From NCBI GenBank assembly GCA_964526035.1, contig CAZGKE010000045.1:1-23875 (forward strand): a stretch of 23,875 bases of DNA, in the 5' to 3' direction. The notes under the pieces were generated by a model that was given only the letters and a program-made list of their open reading frames with translations, was not told the origin of the DNA and made no database searches. Every line of letters begins with the position of its first letter. Positions within the stretch are counted from its first letter, which is position 1. A program made the position numbers and the translations under genes. The stretch is from DAOMOD01 sp964526035. Lineage in GTDB: Bacteria > Pseudomonadota > Gammaproteobacteria > Xanthomonadales > BPKI01. Shown in pieces: positions 7,880-13,519 of the stretch.

Positions 7880-8605
7880 ATGCTTGAATCCGCGCCCACA
7901 TCTGGCGACATCCAGATTCCGGCCACCAACGATCTCATTTCCGGTCTGCCGCGCACCGTCCGTGACGGGATTCTGCGACATGCCGAGCGCGTCGACATGC
8001 CGCTTGGCACCGTGCTGTGCGATCAGGCAAAGCCCTATCGTGATGCGTACTTCCCGCTGGCCGGCTACATCTCCCTGGTGGCGCAGGCCAAGGACCATCC
8101 GGCGCTGGAAATTGGATTGATCGGCAGCGAAGGCATGCTTGGCGCAACCATGATGCTGGGGCTGGGCTGCGCGCCGCTGCGCGCGGTGGTGCAGGAATCC
8201 GGCAGCGGTTGGCGGATCGGTGCCACCCAGTTCACGCGCATCGTGAAAGACAGCCGCGCGCTGCGCGATGCACTGGCCCGCTACCTCTACGATTTCATGG
8301 AGCAGCTGGCCCAGGGAACGGTGTGTGCGCGCTTTCACGAGGTCGAGCCGCGTCTCGCACGCTGGCTGCTGATGACGCATGATCGCGCTCACGCCGATCA
8401 CTTCCACCTGACTCACCAGCTTCTCGCCGACATGCTCGGCGTGCAGCGCAGCGCGGTGACCATCGCCGCCGGCAGACTGCAGCGGCAAGGTTTGATCCGC
8501 TACAGCCGTGGCAGGATCGACGTGATTTCGCGCGCTGGTTTGGAAGCGGCGTCCTGCGAATGCTACGACGCAGGCGTCGATGCGCGCATGCGGCGCTCCT
8601 GCTGA
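7880..8605 (+). CDS. Crp/Fnr family transcriptional regulator
   Basis: A 241-residue regulator. Residues about 30-150 form the sensor beta-barrel (MPLGTVLCDQAKPYRDAYFP, IGLIGSEGMLGATMMLG). Residues about 165-235 form the Crp-type winged helix (HLTHQLLADMLGVQRSAVTI, AAGRLQRQGLIRYSRGRIDV), followed by LEAASCECYDAG. The frame extends upstream to 7667, inside the preceding gene, but the ATG at 7880 with GGAG 5 bases before it gives a normal family N-terminus. It shares the YSRG turn and the terminal CECY motif with the regulator just upstream. There is no N-terminal FNR cysteine cluster. It is followed by a 594-base gene-free region, so it probably ends a transcript. Confidence 0.92.
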   Translation: MLESAPTSGDIQIPATNDLISGLPRTVRDGILRHAERVDMPLGTVLCDQAKPYRDAYFPLAGYISLVAQAKDHPALEIGLIGSEGMLGATMMLGLGCAPLRAVVQESGSGWRIGATQFTRIVKDSRALRDALARYLYDFMEQLAQGTVCARFHEVEPRLARWLLMTHDRAHADHFHLTHQLLADMLGVQRSAVTIAAGRLQRQGLIRYSRGRIDVISRAGLEAASCECYDAGVDARMRRSC

Positions 8606-8657
8606 CGCACGGATCAGTTCGCACCAAGCCCACCCAGGGTTTTCGGCTCATGCAGGA

Positions 8658-8671
8658 GCGGCGAAAGCCGC
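8658..8671. repeat. Short extragenic hairpin (GCGGC-GAAA-GCCGC)
   Basis: A 5-bp GC stem closes a GAAA tetraloop within the context GCAGGAGCGGCGAAAGCCGC. This resembles the AGGAGCGGC...GCCGC extragenic palindromes frequent in pseudomonads and Xanthomonadales. Assignment to a repeat family is from memory and not computed. Confidence 0.55.
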
Positions 8672-8710
8672 GCTCAGACCTCCACGCTGATCGCGCGGCT
8701 TGACCTTGCT

Positions 8711-8835
8711 CCTTCCCCCCGCCTGCGGGGGAAGGTTGGGATGGGGGTGCTCTTGGTTGCGACTTCGAAGCGGGTACGGTTTCCCCGGCGTCGAGAGGCC
8801 CTCTCCCCTGCCCCTCCCCCGCAGGCGGAGGAGGG
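8711..8835. repeat. Inverted pair of REP-like C/G-rich hairpin elements
   Basis: The first element has a perfect 9-bp stem, CCTTCCCCC (8711-8719) with GGGGGAAGG (8727-8735), followed by TTGGGATGGGGGT. The second (about 8799-8835) reads CCCTCTCCCCTGCCCCTCC and then CCCGCAGGCGGAGGAGGG, a related element in the opposite direction. About 60 bases separate them. Such pairs are typical repetitive extragenic palindromes of Xanthomonadales genomes. Confidence 0.7.
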
Positions 8836-9156
8836 AAAAGAAAAAAGCCGCGAACTTCGCAGCCTCGCATCTTCCTCAGCATCTCCAGAATATCGCGCAG
8901 CTATGTGTGCTACTGCACGGAAAGGCAGGAAGCGTTCCGGCATCATGCACTTGGGTTGTAACGCCTTCGTACTCTCCCCCCGAAGACGACGACCCAACAG
9001 GGACGGGTGAGGGTTCGGTCGAAGCGGGGGCTTCAATGTTTCGACTTCGAACCTTCACCCAGGTCCCGCATCCAACCTCCCCTCGGAATCTCCCACAGAG
9101 TTGCGCCCTCACCCGACGCGTCGGCGCTTTGCCGTGGGTGACACAGCGAACGACCC

Positions 9157-9172
9157 CACCTTGATCAAGGTG
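9157..9172. promoter_or_regulatory. 16-bp perfect palindrome CACCTTGATCAAGGTG
   Basis: The sequence equals its own reverse complement over 16 bases. The TTGAT and ATCAA half-sites seen in FNR/Anr-type boxes overlap here instead of being spaced by four bases, so it is not a canonical Crp/Fnr box. It lies just past the end of the minus-strand operon and has no obvious gene to control. Confidence 0.4.
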
Positions 9173-9199
9173 ACGCTCAGCTGCACCAATCAAACTGGA

Positions 9200-9619
9200 T
9201 CAATGAACGTGCTGCGCTGCCGCGCCGGTCGTCGGAACGGCGTCCACGGCAGTGCGCGTGCCGCTTGACGGGCGTGGGGGATGGGGCGTGGCGGCTGCTG
9301 TGGCCAGGTTCAGCAAGCCGAGCAGCTGTACTGCAATCTTGAGGATCAGATCGAGCCTGGTGGATCCCGATTTCGAAGCGGGTCGGGTCGAAGCGGGTCG
9401 GGACGCTTTCGGCACACCCGCCTTGCGCTTCCGGTTCGCGAACTCTCCGATCAGGAAGCCGGTGGCGGCGCCATAGAAAAGCGTTGCGGGTGAGGTCAGC
9501 CTGGCATGCAGCCGCTGCCCGAGGGCATCGCGGCGTTCGCCCACGCGACGTTTGCAGTCCGCCAGATGCCTCGCGGCTTCGTCGATCTGACGCTGCAGGG
9601 ATAGCGAGGACTTCTTCAC
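9200..9619 (-). CDS. YqjK-like small protein, third gene of a yqjDE-type operon
   Basis: A 139-residue protein. The N-terminal 45 residues are charged and helical (LSLQRQIDEAARHLADCKRR, then VGERRDALGQRLHARLTSPA). A hydrophobic, glycine-containing segment (about 46-60, LFYGAATGFLIGEF) and a second hydrophobic stretch (about 90-108, LILKIAVQLLGLLNLATAAA) follow, and the tail is Pro/Ala-rich. The GTG start overlaps the stop of the upstream holin-like gene by 4 bases (GTGA), a classical coupling. Position and layout match YqjK of the enterobacterial yqjD-yqjE-yqjK operon, though sequence similarity to YqjK itself is weak. A 15-base duplication within the gene (9373-9402) gives the peptide repeat RPAST-RPASK. 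Function is unknown. Confidence 0.72.
   Translation of the reverse strand: MKKSSLSLQRQIDEAARHLADCKRRVGERRDALGQRLHARLTSPATLFYGAATGFLIGEFANRKRKAGVPKASRPASTRPASKSGSTRLDLILKIAVQLLGLLNLATAAATPHPPRPSSGTRTAVDAVPTTGAAAQHVH
9373..9402. repeat. 15-bp perfect tandem duplication inside a coding sequence
   Basis: The plus-strand unit TCGAAGCGGGTCGGG is repeated exactly (9373-9387, 9388-9402). It stays in frame and gives a pentapeptide repeat in the YqjK-like protein. The core TCGAAGCGGG also occurs at 8765 and 9019 in the adjoining gene-free region. Confidence 0.88.
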
Positions 9620-10074
9620 GTGCGCGCTCGTTCGGGCGTCCCGCTGCTTGCTGCAGCCGGTGGCGTGGGCTTGAAGCTGTTCACGGTGGCAGAAAGCAGC
9701 AGCGCGCGGCTGCGGCGACGGATGAACACCACCAGCAGCACCACGAAAACAACATTGATCACCGCGCCCAGCAGCAAAGCCGTACTTGCCGCCAGCAGGC
9801 CGCGCTCGACCAGCGCCATCAATCCCGACGCCACCAGTGCCAGCCAGGCGCTGATGCACAGACCGGCTGCAACCAGTCCCATGACGATGATGGCTACCAG
9901 GCTTTCGCCGGCATGCCTGGTTTCGAGGGCGGCCAACCGCATCTGGCCATGGGCCACTGAACGCAGTTCGCGGCCGAGCAGCAGAACCTCTCCCAACAGG
10001 CCGGGGGCACGCCCCGAACTGCCGGAAGAGGTGGACGGATCGGCACGTGCCTGGGTCGCGGCGGTCGGCGGCAT
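9616..10074 (-). CDS. Phage holin family/YqjE-like membrane protein
   Basis: A 152-residue inner-membrane protein. The N-terminus is Ser/Pro-rich; about 28-57 is an amphipathic helix (EVLLLGRELRSVAHGQMRLA), then come two transmembrane helices (about 59-83 and 92-118) and a basic stop IRRRSR. This is the pattern of the holin superfamily III/Actinobacterial Holin-X family, to which YqjE belongs; despite the name, chromosomal members are not known lysis proteins. It lies between the DUF883 gene (15 bases upstream) and the YqjK-like gene (4-base overlap), matching the yqjDEK order. In E. coli that operon is linked to stationary phase and stress. A membrane partner role for the DUF883 protein is inferred. 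Confidence 0.82.
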   Translation of the reverse strand: MPPTAATQARADPSTSSGSSGRAPGLLGEVLLLGRELRSVAHGQMRLAALETRHAGESLVAIIVMGLVAAGLCISAWLALVASGLMALVERGLLAASTALLLGAVINVVFVVLLVVFIRRRSRALLLSATVNSFKPTPPAAASSGTPERART

Positions 10075-10089
10075 GGCTGCGTGCAGACC

Positions 10090-10350
10090 TTAGCGGGAGC
10101 TGAAGATTCGACTCAGCAGATAGCCGGTTGCGACAGCGATGCCGATCGACTGGACCGGTTTGTCATGAACGTACCCGCGCAGATTCTGCAGCCACTTCTC
10201 CTGAAGCTCCGCAGCCTGATGGCCCTTGTTGGCAAGGGTCTCGGCCGCGCTGTGTGTGGCATCGGCAATCTTGTCCACTGCATGGTGAGCGCCAGTGGCC
10301 AGGCGGTCGACGGCTGAGCCAACGGCGCCTTCGTTGTTGGTGGTCTTCAT
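10090..10350 (-). CDS. DUF883/YqjD-ElaB family C-tail-anchored protein
   Basis: An 86-residue protein: a hydrophilic helical N-terminal region (AVDRLATGAHHAVDKIADAT, HSAAETLANKGHQAAELQEK) followed by VHDKPVQSIGIAVATGYLLS and RIFSSR. The DKPVQSIGIAxATGYLLSR tail anchor is the hallmark of the DUF883/YqjD/ElaB family, whose enterobacterial members bind ribosomes and inhibit growth from the membrane in stationary phase. The frame extends upstream to 10578, but the ATG at 10350 preceded by GAGAGAG gives the usual family length. It is the first gene of the yqjDEK-like operon. Ribosome binding is inferred from the family and has not been shown here. Confidence 0.88.
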   Translation of the reverse strand: MKTTNNEGAVGSAVDRLATGAHHAVDKIADATHSAAETLANKGHQAAELQEKWLQNLRGYVHDKPVQSIGIAVATGYLLSRIFSSR

Positions 10351-10654
10351 GGGCTTCTCTCTCGCGTTGAAGGGGGTGGTCGGAAGACGCGGCGGCACCA
10401 GTACGGTGCTGTGCGACGTCCGGGGTAGCACGCGCATCCAGGCTCGGTACAGCGCGCGACACCAGTGTGCGCGCGCAGGGAGGTATCGTCTGTTCGGTGT
10501 CAAACATTCGAAGGTGTGACGGGGCCGGGCGGACAGGAAACGCTCAGCCGCGATCGGTCGCTGCGGATTGCTGCGCACATGGCGGGCTTTCCCGGCTTCG
10601 ACATCGATCTCCGTCTGCTGACGGCGCGCGGCCTGTGGGTGCCTGCAGGTCGAC
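10351..10654. other. 304-bp intergenic region upstream of the yqjD-like operon
   Basis: No gene is seen. It must hold the promoter of the minus-strand yqjD-like operon and the 3' end of the dodecin transcript. It contains an imperfect GC inverted repeat near 10452-10475 (CGCGCGACAC with GTGTGCGCGCG). On the minus strand a TTGACA stands near 10495, but no properly spaced -10 box was found. Confidence 0.6.
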
Positions 10655-10855
10655 TCAGTCGACCACGAAGCTGACGCGCATGATGACGCGGTAGCTGGTG
10701 ATCTTGCCCTTCTCGACGTGGATCTTCTGCTCGGCGATCCAGGCGCCCCTCACGTTCTTCAGTGTCTGTTCGGCGCGCTTGATGCCGGATTCGACGGCGT
10801 CCTGAAAGCTGGTGGTGGAGTCGGCGGAGATTTCGATGATCTTGGCAATGGACAT
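10655..10855 (-). CDS. Dodecin (flavin-binding/storage protein)
   Basis: A 66-residue protein: MSIAKIIEISADSTTSFQDA, VESGIKRAEQTLKNVRGAWI, AEQKIHVEKGKITSYRVIMR, VSFVVD. The beta-alpha-beta-beta layout, the EISADSTTSFxDA opening and the Trp at 39 in RGAWIAEQ are typical of dodecins. Dodecins assemble into hollow 12-mers that hold stacked flavins or flavin breakdown products. The frame is open up to 11011, but the ATG at 10855 gives the exact dodecin length. It lies downstream of the sortase gene in the same direction, 156 bases away, with a small inverted repeat between them. Housekeeping flavin buffering under stress is the likely role. Confidence 0.95.
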   Translation of the reverse strand: MSIAKIIEISADSTTSFQDAVESGIKRAEQTLKNVRGAWIAEQKIHVEKGKITSYRVIMRVSFVVD

Positions 10856-10876
10856 GGTGGTTTCCAGGTGATTGAT

Positions 10877-10894
10877 CGACCGAAGGATCGGTCG
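10877..10894. promoter_or_regulatory. Inverted repeat 22 bases upstream of the dodecin start
   Basis: CGACCGA and TCGGTCG form a perfect 7-bp inverted repeat around an AGGA tetraloop. It may be a leader hairpin or an operator for the dodecin gene. It could also end the sortase transcript, but no T-run follows on the minus strand. Confidence 0.45.
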
Positions 10895-11011
10895 GTGACA
10901 AGGACCGGGCGACTGATCAGCGATTGCCCGGTGGGAACGGAAGCCGGTCAGTGCCCGCAGCAGCCGGGCTTCGGCACGGGCCGCCCATCCGACGTGGTTT
11001 CCTGGCGACAT

Positions 11012-11704
11012 TCAGTCCAGGCTGGTCGCCCGCACGATGTAGCGCTGTGGCGCGTTGCCGATGAAGTAGAACGGGTAGCAGGTGACGAGTGTGACCGTGG
11101 CGGTGTCGGTCGGATCGAGCGGGGACACGTCCTCAGGGTCGACGATGGTGATGCCGGTGACCTCGTACTTGCGCGCGCCATGCAGACTTTCCACTTCAAG
11201 CACGTCGCCGACGGCGACATCCTTGAGGGGACGGAAGTGGGCGTCCCGATGCGCGGCGATGCCGAAGTTGCCTCCGGATTCGGGGGCCGCGGTCCCCTCG
11301 ATCCAGCCTGCGCCACGATTCAGGTTGCGTTCGGTGGTGTCGGCGAAGACCGGAACCTCGAGGTCGATGCGCGGAATGCGCAGCAGGGCGACCGGCAACG
11401 CCGATGATTCACCGCTGTCGGGTGCAGACGCGGCTGCAGCGGAGGTTTCGAGAGACGGCGCAGAGTCGGGGCCGCCATTTTCAGAAAACGGTACGACACC
11501 CTCGTCGGCGAACGGATCGGTTGCACCGCCCGCCAGGAGCACCTGAGGTGGATTGGCCGCTGCACGCGCTTCACCGAAGCTGGCAATGGCCTGGTTGAGT
11601 TCCCATTCGCCCGTGGCACGAAGGGCGAAGAACAGGAACAACAGCAGAATGCCGACGGACCAGCAGGCTGCTTCAAGAGTTTCCAGGGGCGACCAGCGGT
11701 TCAT
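11012..11704 (-). CDS. Sortase (class D/proteobacterial type)
   Basis: A 230-residue membrane-anchored transpeptidase. An N-terminal membrane anchor (about 14-30, CWSVGILLLFLFFALRA) is followed by a disordered Ala/Ser/Pro/Glu linker (about 48-104) and the sortase barrel (105-230). The catalytic residues are visible: His152 in GIAAHRD, Cys209 in TLVTCYPF and Arg221 in APQRYIVRA. AGGAG stands 8 bases before the ATG. Sortases cleave a C-terminal LPxTG-like signal and join the protein to an amine; in Gram-negative bacteria they are uncommon and usually sit next to a single dedicated substrate. No substrate with a sorting motif, hydrophobic helix and basic tail is encoded in this window. An upstream frame ends in an ATGA overlap with this start but does not look like a gene. 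Confidence 0.92.
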   Translation of the reverse strand: MNRWSPLETLEAACWSVGILLLFLFFALRATGEWELNQAIASFGEARAAANPPQVLLAGGATDPFADEGVVPFSENGGPDSAPSLETSAAAASAPDSGESSALPVALLRIPRIDLEVPVFADTTERNLNRGAGWIEGTAAPESGGNFGIAAHRDAHFRPLKDVAVGDVLEVESLHGARKYEVTGITIVDPEDVSPLDPTDTATVTLVTCYPFYFIGNAPQRYIVRATSLD

Positions 11705-12005
11705 TGCGGTGCTCCTGCGATCAACCGGCGCTTGCGGAACATGGCGTTGCTCTCCCCGACAGGCGTGGATGGGGCGTCAGAATAGAGGTCCCGCAGCGGG
11801 GTGTCTGTTCGCCGCCGCACGGAGTCGCATCGCAAGCATTGCGGCCGGCAGAACGCCGACCGCAATGCAGGCAAAGTGCTTTGATCATGCCAGAGGCGCC
11901 GCCAGGTGAACCGGGCCGGCGTTGGTATGACCAGGTGACCGCGGATCGGGGGTTGGGCCAAGTTGGCCGCCCGATTGCCGCGCCTCCGGTACGTGGTCGT
12001 GTGTT
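11705..12005. other. 301-bp gene-free region upstream of the sortase gene
   Basis: No convincing gene is present. The region must contain the sortase promoter and the 3' end of the Asn/Gln-rich protein gene. Its one clear structure is the hairpin at 11836-11868. Confidence 0.6.
11836..11868. terminator. Strong hairpin between the Asn/Gln-rich gene and the sortase gene
   Basis: GCATTGCGG (11836-11844) pairs perfectly with CCGCAATGC (11860-11868). After one mismatch, CGGC pairs with GCCG around an AGAAC loop. It is placed to end the upstream minus-strand transcript or to act in the sortase leader. No T-run follows, so a factor-independent terminator is doubtful. Confidence 0.4.
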
Positions 12006-12284
12006 TCAGGACTTCTTGGGGTTCTGGCGTATCTGCTGGTCGTCACCCTCATTGGCGCGCAGCGGCGTCGTGGCCTGATCCTGATTGCGCGAGGGATCGT
12101 TGCGATCCTGCTCGTTGCGTCCTTCCTGCTGCCGGGTCGCCTTGCCGTCGGGCTGGCGCTCGGATTGATTCTTGTTCTCCTGGCCGCCCGTCTGCTGGCG
12201 ATTCTTGTCCTGGTTCTGGGGCTGGTTGCGATCGTGATTCTTGCCCTGAGTCTGGTTGGGGTTCTGATTCTGGCTCTTGTTCAT
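12006..12284 (-). CDS. Asn/Gln-rich, intrinsically disordered small protein
   Basis: A 92-residue protein with almost no hydrophobic residues: it begins MNKSQNQNPNQTQGKNHDRN and continues with QPQ, NQDKN, RQQTGGQENKNQ, ending DDQQIRQNPKKS. Gln, Asn, Arg, Lys, Asp and Pro dominate, so it should be disordered and highly soluble. I recognise no family. The composition recalls small hydrophilin-like or stress-induced proteins, but this is only a resemblance. The frame continues upstream to 12467, but the ATG at 12284 after AGAGGA is the first start giving uniform composition. It is transcribed away from the iron-uptake genes. Confidence 0.65.
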   Translation of the reverse strand: MNKSQNQNPNQTQGKNHDRNQPQNQDKNRQQTGGQENKNQSERQPDGKATRQQEGRNEQDRNDPSRNQDQATTPLRANEGDDQQIRQNPKKS

Positions 12285-12465
12285 GGGGTGGTCGTCCTCT
12301 GTGGGGATGATTCGACGCTTTCGATATTGAAGCTTCGTCGTTGAGAGGCTCGTGCCGTGGCACGTCCCAACGCGAACGACACTAGGCAACCACCGGGCAC
12401 GCGTCAGTGCGTTGCGCCACCTTGAGGTCACGTGTCCGAGCGGGGGGGTCCGCATGCTTGCTGTC

Positions 12466-12484
12466 ATTAATGCGAATCATTATC
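12466..12484 (+). promoter_or_regulatory. Fur box upstream of the ferric-iron uptake genes
   Basis: The 19 bases ATTAATGCGAATCATTATC match the Fur consensus GATAATGATAATCATTATC at 15 of 19 positions, including the whole right half AATCATTATC. It ends 31 bases before the ATG of the iron-binding lipoprotein, where Fur with ferrous iron would block a promoter. Repression under iron sufficiency is the expected effect. Confidence 0.85.
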
Positions 12485-12515
12485 ATCTAATCTCTCATCT
12501 TCTCTGGACTGCACC

Positions 12516-13505
12516 ATGCGCACGCTCATTATTCTTGTGGCACTGCTGCTGCTGGCCGGCTGCGCCCGCGAAAGCGACGATGCGCTGGTGGTGTATTCGG
12601 AACGACGCGAGCCCCTGATCGAACCGATTTTCGCCCGCTATGAGGCCGAGACCGGGATCAAGGTCCGATTCATCACCGACCAGGCGCCGGTCCTGATCGA
12701 GCGCCTCGCCGCCGAGGGTGAACGCAGTCAGGCCGACCTGTTCCTCGCCGTCGACGCCGGCAATCTGTGGCTGGCCGCCGAACGTGGCCTGCTGGCGCAA
12801 GTCGACTCCCCGGCCCTCGATGCCGCCATACCCGAACACCTGCGTGATCCGGACGGCCGCTGGTTCGCATTGTCGTTGCGGGCGCGCACCATTGTCTTTG
12901 CGCGCGATCGCGTCGAGCCCGAGGCGCTTGGTGGATACGAGGATCTGGCCGATGAGCGCTGGCGTGGTCGCTTGTGCCTGCGTTCGAGCAAGAAGGTCTA
13001 CAACCAGTCGCTGACTGCGATGATGCTGGCGCGTCTCGGCGAAGAGGAAACCCTGCGCGTGCTGCGCGGTTGGGTGGCCAATCTTGCCGCGCCGCCGTTC
13101 GCCGACGACACCCAGGTGGTGCAGGCGGTCGCTTCCGGACAGTGCGACGTGGGCCTGGTCAACACCTACTACCTGGGGCGGTTGCAGGCACAAGGCGAAG
13201 CCCTCGAGGTGTGGCCGCACTGGCCAGACGGTGCCGGCGTGCACGTCAACGTCTCCGGCGCCGGCATCACTGCGCACGCGCCGCGTCGCCAGGCGGCGCT
13301 GCAGTTTCTGGAGTGGCTGGCCTCGCCCGCGGTGCAGTCGGACTTCGCCTCGATCAACCAGGAGTATCCGGCGACGCCGGGCATCGACCTGCACCCTGTC
13401 GTTGCGGCCTGGGGCAGCTTCCGTCACGACCCGATCAATGTGGTCGAGGCCGGTCGTCGCCAGGTGCAGGCGGTGATGCTGATGGACCGCGCGGGCTGGA
13501 ACTAG
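12516..13505 (+). CDS. fbpA: Fe(3+) ABC transporter substrate-binding lipoprotein (FbpA/FutA type)
   Basis: A 329-residue periplasmic binding protein. The signal MRTLIILVALLLLAGC ends in a lipobox with Cys16, so it is probably a lipoprotein. The mature part follows the ferric-binding fold: LVVYSERREPLIEPIFARYE, TGIKVRFITDQAPVLIERLA, GERSQADLFLAVDAGNLW. The iron-ligating tyrosine pair is present as VNTYYLGR (Tyr218-Tyr219), and the domain ends with PINVVEAGRRQ. It would hand ferric iron to the permease encoded just downstream. The Fur box directly upstream supports the iron role. No obvious iron ABC ATPase gene follows the permease. Confidence 0.92.
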   Translation: MRTLIILVALLLLAGCARESDDALVVYSERREPLIEPIFARYEAETGIKVRFITDQAPVLIERLAAEGERSQADLFLAVDAGNLWLAAERGLLAQVDSPALDAAIPEHLRDPDGRWFALSLRARTIVFARDRVEPEALGGYEDLADERWRGRLCLRSSKKVYNQSLTAMMLARLGEEETLRVLRGWVANLAAPPFADDTQVVQAVASGQCDVGLVNTYYLGRLQAQGEALEVWPHWPDGAGVHVNVSGAGITAHAPRRQAALQFLEWLASPAVQSDFASINQEYPATPGIDLHPVVAAWGSFRHDPINVVEAGRRQVQAVMLMDRAGWN

Positions 13506-13519
13506 TCGGCTGATCGGTC

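Larger units (their letters stand above)
8606..9199. other. 594-bp gene-free, repeat-rich convergent region
   Basis: No credible coding sequence lies here; the open frames are low-complexity and lack any family resemblance. The region separates the plus-strand regulator pair from the minus-strand yqj-like operon, so transcripts from both sides run into it. It holds a GCGGC-GAAA-GCCGC hairpin (8658-8671), an inverted pair of C/G-rich hairpin repeats (8711-8835), two of the window's TCGAAGCGGG copies (8765 and 9019) and a 16-bp palindrome (9157-9172). Confidence 0.8.

Noticed and set aside
8700..9193. Open frames on both strands in the repeat-rich region (for example 8700-9164 plus and 8876-9193 minus)
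   Set aside because: They are made of C/G-rich hairpin repeat sequence, have odd compositions and match no family.
9616..10074. Prophage remnant suggested by a holin-family gene
   Set aside because: No other phage genes, integrase or attachment sites are nearby, and the gene sits in a conserved yqjDEK-like chromosomal operon.
11701..11961. An 86-codon minus-strand frame overlapping the sortase start by ATGA
   Set aside because: The overlap looks like translational coupling, but the sequence has no recognisable features, runs through the hairpin at 11836-11868 and has no clear ribosome site. The sortase has its own AGGAG.
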